Part shown: in pieces, positions 57,311-64,000 of the stretch
How the letters are laid out: each line of letters opens with the position of its first letter
Position numbering within the stretch: position 1 is the first letter of the stretch
Assembly (NCBI GenBank): GCA_963978545.1
Contig: OZ021732.1
Coordinates: 50,945,214 to 51,009,213 of the forward strand
Source: Linyphia triangularis
Lineage: Eukaryota; Arthropoda; Arachnida; Araneae; Linyphiidae
DNA: 64,000 nucleotides
Direction: 5' to 3'
Program-made: the position numbers and the translations under genes
The notes under the pieces: model-generated
Told to the model about the DNA's origin: nothing
Database searches by the model: none
Seen by the model: the letters and a program-made list of their open reading frames with translations, nothing else

Positions 57311-58173
57311 TCATATTCACATTGCTCATATTTTTTGGAAGGGGTTATGAAATTAAAATTCAAAATACCATTTAAAGTTGCAATTTTAAGCAAAACAAAT
57401 TATTGATTTTTGTATTTTAATAGATAACAGAAAAAATTTGGAAGCGAATGTATCCTGCCTACTTTCCTAAGCGCTTGTTTTGACACATTTTTTTCACATG
57501 AATGTGTTTAGTTTTATTAGCACTGTAAAGTTTAAGAGTATATGCATTATAGAAACTCTCATTTAATGAAAAGAAAAAGTTAAAACTAGAATATTTTCCA
57601 AGTATTGGCTTTATGAGTTTCCAACTACTGTTACACAATGTATCATCTTTTAGTAGGTAGAATATCATTTTGTGAAAAATTAAACTTTCCTTTTATATGC
57701 AGAGGATTATTCTGTACAAAAATTTAATTTTGCTCCAATGAACCACAATTAAAATGAATTATAATATTTGCTTCTTAATTATCTCTGAACTAATCAAATT
57801 TGAATAAAAATTATACATATATATTTTTAAACTGTAAAAATAAATCATAATGTTCAAAATAATTTTATTTCAAAAATAGCATGCATAACATTAAAACAAA
57901 TGTTAATAAAACAAATATTAATAATTACATGTAACAGTAACAGACATAGTCCTAACACAATTACATAGGTACAAATACCTTTCAAATTGTTTCTAAGTTC
58001 ACACTTTAAACCAGCAAATAGAAAATTATAAGATGATTAAATATATATGTGCTAATTTTTAATGACATATCCCATTCAGAGCAACAGTAGGATCTTAACT
58101 TCAAGACCCCATTTAATGACAGTAAAATAAGAAAGGAGATACAAAACAATTATTTAAGTTTGTGAACCATATG
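57311..58173. other. AT-rich intron DNA, nothing recognised
   Basis: Would include the 3'UTR of the possible antisense gene ending at 58174. Confidence 0.35.
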
Positions 58174-61100
58174 TTATAATCCATGTTTACAATCCACAAT
58201 ATCATTCCCAAAAATATTCCACATCTCTGTCACAATCAGCAGCCTTAATGTCACTCCACGAGCTTCTTTCGCCTCCTCATTGGTTGTTTTCATAATCTCT
58301 AAAATAAAATTACCTTTATTTAATACAATAAAGCATTCAAACATATATTTATATAGATATAACTGTTTTCCAATTTTTAAAAGTAGACACCATGCCAAAA
58401 ATAATAATAAAGAAATACGACGTGTAAAAATGCTCAAATCCAACTCTGCTACTTAAATCGCCAACCAAATTCAAAGATTGAATATATTAATCAAGATAAT
58501 ATCCCTTTTTTATGACTTAAAAAAATCCCTCTCTCGCGTTGAAAGCGATCCCCTTGTTTTGGATGGTTTTAAGTCAATGCCAGTATGCAGAAGCACCCTT
58601 CATATTATGGTTTGCACATTGGACTGACCAAAGATCACACGACCATTTAAGGCAATAACAGACTTATTTCAGAATATCATGCAATGACGATACACAATAT
58701 AGTTTAATCAAAAGTAGATTATGTAAAAAAAATTCGAAGGCAGATGCAGAATACCAATGTTGCCTACTCCCACCCAGTATTTGAAAACTAAAATGAAGAG
58801 TAGAAAAATTTAAAGGAAAAACATATAATATAGGTTTTTAATTAATGTTATATTTCAATAGGAAACCAATTATAATTTTTGAAAATTCTAGATTGAAACA
58901 ACTTAGTTGCCTTTTACTCTTAGGTATACTTTTAGAAAAATTTACTGTATCATACAAATTTAGCTTTAAATTCAAAAACCCTTTTTACTACTTTGAGGAT
59001 AAATTAAATGAGCTGCTGCAACCAAATTGAAGCCATGCTTTCTATTGGTTTCCAGTTCAAAATTAGGAGCCCTTTTTTCATTACATAGTTGCCTGGAGGT
59101 TAAAATAGTCAATTAGGATATTTTGGTACTTGCGTATTAACGCCACCGCAGCTACAGATTTGGCGGTTTTTAATTACTTACAAGGAATTAGAGTTTTATA
59201 CTTACAAAGAATCCAAAAGATAACTGCATGCAAACAACAAGATTGCTCTTTATTGGCGGCACTGAAAAACCGTCAAATCTGTAGCTACAGTGGCGTTAAC
59301 ACGTAAGTACTGATATTTTTCTTACCAAAAAAAGTTTTCTGGAGGCTAAAATAGTCACTTTAGTAAACGCCACTAGCAGCCTTGTTATAATACTGCCATA
59401 ATTCAGACATGTTCACAACAGCAAAACTAATTTAAAAAGAATAAAAAAATTATACTTAATATATAAATTATAGAGGATTATCAAAAGAACTATCAGTGTC
59501 ATTTAACATGATGGCCACAAAATTCAGGTAAAAAGTTCCCTGACAGATTTCTAAAAAATTCCTTTCCTGCAAACTTTTTCCGAATTCCCCCAATTTTTTC
59601 AGATATGTTGACACACTTATCGAATAGAACATGTATGCTAAAGAGATAATATGCCAATTTTTTAAAAATAGGTTTGGTGGTAGTTAAAAGTTAAAATTAT
59701 TCCATAACATTAAAACTTCTAATGATTATCCACAGCAAATCTTCAGGAAAATGGTACCAAATTAGGGATAATGGATAAACATACCCTAAACAGTAACAGT
59801 AAATTTTCCTGAATATTAAAAAAATTCCCTGATTTTTTCCACAATCGAAAAGTTTCTTGATTTCCAGGTTCTGTAGCCACACTGTTTAAGTACAACAGCT
59901 CTAACAAAGGTGAAATAAGCAAGTCCACAGAACACTGAAAAAAAAAAAGAATGTTCAATTCTAATACAATAAGTAAATTTATTCTAAAAAGTATTCCCAA
60001 ATATAACTTTGGTACAGTCAAACCCTGTTAATGTGAAATCCGTTAACCTGAACTCCCGTTTAACGCAAAGAAAAAAGCAGTTCCCCGTATTTAAAACTTG
60101 ACGTTAATTTATTCAGTTAGCACAAACAATTTCAACGGCCCCAGCGACTTCGTGTTAATGAGATTTGGCCGCAGAGTTGGACCCCTCCCTCCCCCAAAAA
60201 ATGTTTTTTTTGTGTTGTTTAAAAAAAAAACAGGTTTTTTTTCCCCGTTTTTTTTTTTTTTTTAAATCCTTTTCTAATTAAAATGTATACATATTTATAA
60301 ATAAAATTTTACATTAACTAGAATAATAAATTTTCAAATAACAAATAATATATCTTCTGAAAATAATTTACACTAAGTAAATAAACATTTGCTACTTATG
60401 TGAACAATTAAATCATTAAATTTTAATATTATATTTAGAGATATATAGTTTCCATTGGATTTAAAAAAACATAATACAATAGTAATTGTTTTCTACTTCT
60501 ACATGGAATATTGCTCTTAGATTCATCAGTAATGGTGATAAGTTATACATAATTATATTTTTAAGGTTAGTTATTTAAGCACAAAACCTCTATTTCACAA
60601 ACAAATTTAAAATGCAGCATATAATTTAATTTTAATTAATAATTTTGAATATTATTATAAAACAGTAATAAAACACTTAGATTAATATAAAAAGTTATTT
60701 TTGATACTTATAAAAAGTTCTATAGACTTTCATTATAAGATTTATTTAAAAAAGTTATTTACAACAAATAATTTAAAAAATCTAATTATAAATAAACAAA
60801 AAAAAAATGCAATTTTAAATTAGTCTTTAAAAAGAGAAAAAAAACTATCTGGTTTAAACCATGCCAACCCTGTTCGACTGTATAACAAAAAGGGAGATTT
60901 AAAAAAAAAATTAACAATTTTTTTTTTTGCAAAAGAACAGAATTCCACTTTCTAATTTTAGTTTTTTAGAAAGTTCTTTTTGTAAATTTTTAAATAGCGA
61001 AATATGCTATACTGTACTGCATCTTTTCAATTTACCACAGTACCTGAAAAGGATAGGATTCAGTTGTTAGGGGCCAGCGATCAGATTCCAGGCACTACCT

Positions 61101-62028
61101 GTTCCACAGGGTTGTACATGGAGGCAGTAAGCTGAAAATATGTTAACTATTATAAAATGTATCATCCTTATGTACATGTATATATTTACACTGATGACGT
61201 CTTTTTTAAACCTTACTTTGAAATATCGATTTGATTACCAGGTGGGATAGAGAGAAATTCTCAATTTGTTATCCATCACTGCTTGAAAAAGAAAATTAAC
61301 GAAAGAAATTCATTTTTTGCACACAAAACATCAGTTCATTTTGCAGCTATATTTTTAAATAAACATTTAATTTTACATTAATTAAAACAACACATTACAC
61401 AGTGGCCACAAAATTCAGGAAAAAAAGTTTTCTGATAATACCCTGATAGATTTTTAAAAAATTTCCTGATAGATTTTTAAAAATTCCCTGATTTTACAGC
61501 AAATTTTCTTCAAATTTCCAGATGTGTGATCGAATTGAACATGTTAAAGAGACTACGGGTGTGGAAAATCACATAACTTTCAATTATATTATATAACATT
61601 AAGAAATGTTCTATACTACATCTGTATTTCACCTGAAATAAATTACTGGCTCTGTTGTCCCGATCCCTATTACGGTGGAGATTTTTTTTTAACTGAATCA
61701 GTTCATTTAATTACCGCAAAAATTCTTTCAACAAGTATAGAAATAATATTTATACAGCATGTTTAATTCTCAGTGATCAATCGTTTTAGAAAAACATACT
61801 TTTACAAGACAGCCCATTCAGTTTTATAGCTCATACAAAACAAGTGAAATATAACCTTAGGTTTATTTATGTCACACGTGTGTCCCAAAAATCAACAAAC
61901 CTCACTGATAAGAACATCATTCATTATCTAATTTCATTTATAAATAGAAAAACATCTAATTTAGAAAACCGCTAAATAATAGAGTACAAATTAATAATGT
62001 AATGAAGAAAACTTACCAGAAAAGGCAT
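58174..62028 (-). CDS. Possible small antisense gene, four exons, 73 aa, unknown function
   Basis: Spliced model on the minus strand: 62017-62028 (ATG, MPFL, donor GTAAGT), 61099-61131 (LTASMYNPVEQ, donor GTAGTG), 59883-59934 (17 codons plus one base) and 58174-58298 (ends CKHGL then TAA). Total 222 bases, phases compatible and no internal stop. The acceptors are pyrimidine-rich. The weak point is the third donor (ACA then GTGTGG), which coincides with the end of a hAT-like MITE. I do not recognise the protein; one hydrophobic helix (DLLISPLLELLYL) and a final amphipathic segment are visible. It would be nested antisense in the last receptor intron. Confidence 0.3.
59511..59882. mobile_element. 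hAT-like MITE beside the antisense exon
   Basis: The left end TGGCCACAAAATTCAGG and right end CCAGGTTCTGTAGCCACACTG are imperfect inverted repeats; a related end occurs at 61398 (CAGTGGCCACAAAATTCAGG). The right end directly meets the candidate exon at 59883. Confidence 0.55.
60013..60180. mobile_element. pogo/Tigger-like terminal fragment
   Basis: Starts TACAGTCAAACCCTGTTAAT and parallels the fragment at 3517-3943 through GACGTTAATTTATTCA and CGACTTCGTGTTAA. No coding sequence. Confidence 0.55.
60181..61098. other. Very AT-rich intron DNA, nothing recognised
   Basis: Long A and T runs; no gene or repeat recognised. Confidence 0.4.
61398..61660. repeat. Related hAT-like MITE end, partial
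   Basis: CAGTGGCCACAAAATTCAGG followed by a repeated TTCCTGATAGATTTTTAAAAA motif. The other end was not found. Confidence 0.4.
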
Positions 62029-62039
62029 TAATTCATTTG

Positions 62040-62135
62040 TCAACAGACAACGTCAAGTTTCAAATCAAGTTCAAAAGTGACGCTAGCTACGTCATCACTG
62101 AAAGGTAAAAGCGTATTGCGCATGCGTCGGATGAT
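62040..62135 (-). promoter_or_regulatory. Possible promoter/5'UTR of the small antisense gene
   Basis: A short CpG-containing block upstream of the candidate ATG at 62028. It has TGCGCATGCGT (62117-62127), a match to the NRF1-type palindrome, and a CRE-like TACGTCA nearby. Such sites are common at TATA-less housekeeping promoters. Function is inferred. Confidence 0.3.
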
Positions 62136-62314
62136 GGAAATCGTGGATCAGTGGTGAATTGTTGAAGTATAGTTGAATTATCACGTTGATGCAATATTAT
62201 AAAACCACGTTCAGTAAACGGATTTTTTTTTTTTGCTTTCATAAATTGCTTTTACCAAAGTTTTCAATTAATATGATTCTTGGACAGGATTGGGGTTTTC
62301 CAAAAACCAAAGAA

Positions 62315-62607
62315 GACACTTGTTTCATGTCTGGTTGAAATATCACATTGAAACAACATTGTGATATCACATTAGAAAAGTGAAGAAAACGAAATTCTGA
62401 CTTTATTCGTACTACATAATTAAAACCCCTAAAAACTATACGAGATAAATTGATTTATGCTAATATCTGTTATAAAATATCAGCTTCCTTAAAAATGCAT
62501 TGGAATTGCACATTGATACAATGTGGTTACAATGTGCCTTTCTCACTTTCAACGTATCCACCAAAAAACCACATAGAAACAACATGAGTGTGTTGCTTGG
62601 GACAGTT
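62315..62607. repeat. Second copy of the GTTGTTTCAACGTGG-type repeat
   Basis: Contains ACATTGAAACAACATTGTG and ends AACAACATGAGTGTGTTGCTTGGG, the complement of the start at 56650. Similar motifs, fewer units. Confidence 0.5.
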
Positions 62608-62775
62608 TCCCTTTCATACATAACTATTTTCAACAAACCCCCGAAATCCATCTTAGAAAGTCTTGTAAATTCCATGCCCCGACGGTGTGTCGCAGTCCTA
62701 GCGATGTCCAGCGCAGTATAGCCCCTGTGCAGCTCTTGTGACAACAAATCTCCAATATACTTGGCCAGAAGTTAC
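62608..62775 (-). pseudogene. Possible coding fragment, ankyrin-like
   Basis: The minus strand reads LAKYIGDLLSQELHRGYTAL and DIARTATHRRGMEFTRL, which resembles an ankyrin repeat (GYTALDIA). A stop precedes it and the repeat at 62607 interrupts it. Low support; could be a retained gene fragment or a chance frame. Confidence 0.2.
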
Positions 62776-62841
62776 TGATTTTCGAACTTTCCATAAAAAG
62801 TAGTGGAATGTCGTTCCACTACTGCCTCTCCTCCTCGTATA

Positions 62842-63087
62842 TTTAGCGATGTTGTGATCCTTGGTTTAATTATCTGACTTCATTTTAGTTTAATACAAAT
62901 TTATTGCACTTTAATTTACTACATAAACTCCAACGATACAACATGCTAAGAAAATATTCATGGAACACAAGTAATAAAAATAAAACTACTCGCCAGGAAA
63001 GTTATTTTTTCCGTCGCTATGCAACGCACGAGACATCTCATCTCACGCCGATGGAGTTCAAAATACCAAAAAGCTCGCGCCGCCACA
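62842..63087 (-). repeat. Solo LTR of the 4338-8256 Gypsy family
   Basis: 246 bp, collinear with both LTRs of the Gypsy element, with its own 4-bp TSD TATA (62838-62841 and 63088-63091). No internal sequence, so it arose by LTR-LTR recombination. Confidence 0.9.
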
Positions 63088-63091
63088 TATA

Positions 63092-63593
63092 CTTCCTTGG
63101 TTCCCACTAAAATTAGTTGCACAAAATTTCTGTTGCAATTAGCAACTTTCCTGAAGAATGTAAAACTAGCAATTGGTAATGTAGTAAAATTACAATCTAA
63201 AATAGAATAACTTTTCAAGACACGATATAAAATGACATCAACATTTTTGCAACAATCCATTACTTTTAACCATTAATTTTTTTTTAACTTCAAATAGATT
63301 TTTGAAATTGTATTAAATATTATGTCAGTTCCTATCATTAGATGTTATTTGATGGTTCTATGTAAATAATTACTGTCAAACCAATATGCACCTTGCCTCG
63401 CAGCTAAAAAAAATTATTAAGTATCCTGTAATCAGTATATTAGGGAATCTAGTTTTATCTGCTAAATTGTTTTTTATACCATAAGTGAAATTTCTTGGCA
63501 AGATATTTAAAAAAATATATAAGACTTACTAAGTGAATAGGAACAATAGTCATGTGTCTCCTTTGTATTCTAATAAACAGTTATATATTTCAG
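63092..63593. other. End of the last intron in the window, nothing recognised
   Basis: AT-rich sequence between the solo LTR and the exon at 63594. Confidence 0.4.
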
Positions 63594-63725
63594 GCTGCAA
63601 GGCTAACTCGAGTTGGAAGCAAACTACGGCAGATATCCTTTGAAATGAGAGTATTTGGTTATCAGACATGCTCCATGCTGGAACTGGATTCATTTGTGCT
63701 TTTTGTGAGTGGAGCTACTCTGAGG
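63594..63725 (+). CDS. Receptor-like gene, exon before the last span
   Basis: 44 codons, phase 0 to 0, acceptor atatatttcag and donor GTAAGT. It encodes a basic loop (AARLTRVGSKLRQ), then FEMRVFGYQTCSMLELDSF and the start of a hydrophobic stretch. In the gustatory-receptor family the equivalent region is the last intracellular loop and span 7; the terminal exon is outside the window. Confidence 0.78.
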
Positions 63726-64000
63726 GTAAGTTTTTGCAAAATGAACACAATTTTTTTTTTTTTTAAGTAAAAGATTAAAGCATTAAGAGAGGAAGGAAGT
63801 GATATTTGAGGGTAAACGTTTTAACAACTTGGAAGGTGTCAATTTCTCCTTATGGATTACTTTACAGTATCATTTATAAGAAGATATCTGTTAAAACAAA
63901 ATATTTTCTGAAGCATTATTACAAAAGTTTATGAAATTAATTCTAATAAAAAAAACTATCATAGAACTAATTTTCTTTTCAGAAGAAAAATTAAGAAAAT

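Larger units (their letters stand above)
10440..63725 (+). other. Gene span: multi-exon receptor-like membrane protein, 3' end outside the window
   Basis: Eleven exons (the first is tentative) splice with GT-AG borders and compatible phases into one open frame of 484 codons. Rough layout of the product: residues 1-137 polar N-terminus; spans near 139-158, 222-244, 280-300, 316-340, 386-410 and 420-442; start of a seventh near 467-484. The N-terminal half has the cysteine-bearing stretch CTWGLMTFGC (about 189-198). The loop between spans 4 and 5 is basic and leucine-rich, as in insect gustatory receptors (7tm_7 family), and the C-terminal exon holds LELDSFVLF before the last span. The family's C-terminal TYhhhhhQF motif is not seen and would lie in a later exon. 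Exons are more GC-rich and free of repeats; introns are full of transposons. Assignment to the gustatory-receptor superfamily is inference; a multi-pass membrane protein is well supported. Confidence 0.7.

Overview
The window reads as nuclear DNA of an arthropod, most likely an arachnid such as a spider (inference). It is AT-rich, its genes are split by long GT-AG introns, and it is packed with tRNA-headed SINEs, TA-, TTAA- and 8-bp-TSD MITEs, Ty3/Gypsy remnants and one intact Ty1/copia element. Nothing prokaryotic was seen: no operons, no Shine-Dalgarno sites and no CRISPR array.

The backbone is one plus-strand gene. Ten exons between 28952 and 63725 join in one open frame with matching phases, and a candidate first exon with an ATG lies at 10440-10472. 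Together they encode about 484 residues of a multi-pass membrane protein: a long polar N-terminus, six clear hydrophobic spans and the start of a seventh. Topology, the loop before span 5 and the many introns suggest a divergent relative of the insect gustatory receptor (7tm_7) superfamily. The 3' end lies beyond the window. Two of the exons (39901-40002 and 40855-41019) are easy to miss.

Layout. 1-10.4 kb: upstream DNA with a degenerate Gypsy element (4338-8256, LTRs, 4-bp TSD) and several MITEs. 10.4-29 kb: first intron, holding a 3.6-kb palindrome with nested SINEs (11154-14744), a 3.85-kb element with 436-bp inverted ends (16497-20343) that carries an orphan acidic terminal exon, a SINE split by a hAT MITE (24205-25155), and a palindromic mariner-like element (26.5-27.9 kb). 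29-40 kb: second intron with a 3.2-kb transposon holding a broken transposase-like gene (30501-33700). 40-48 kb: receptor exons and MITEs. 48-56 kb: an intact copia element with apparently identical LTRs, inserted in an older repeat. 56-63.6 kb: last intron, with a possible small antisense gene (58174-62028) and a solo LTR of the Gypsy family.

Most of the sequence is transposon debris. The nesting gives relative ages: the copia insertion is the youngest, while the Gypsy element (LTRs about 7% different by eye) is old and is itself interrupted by a TTAA MITE.
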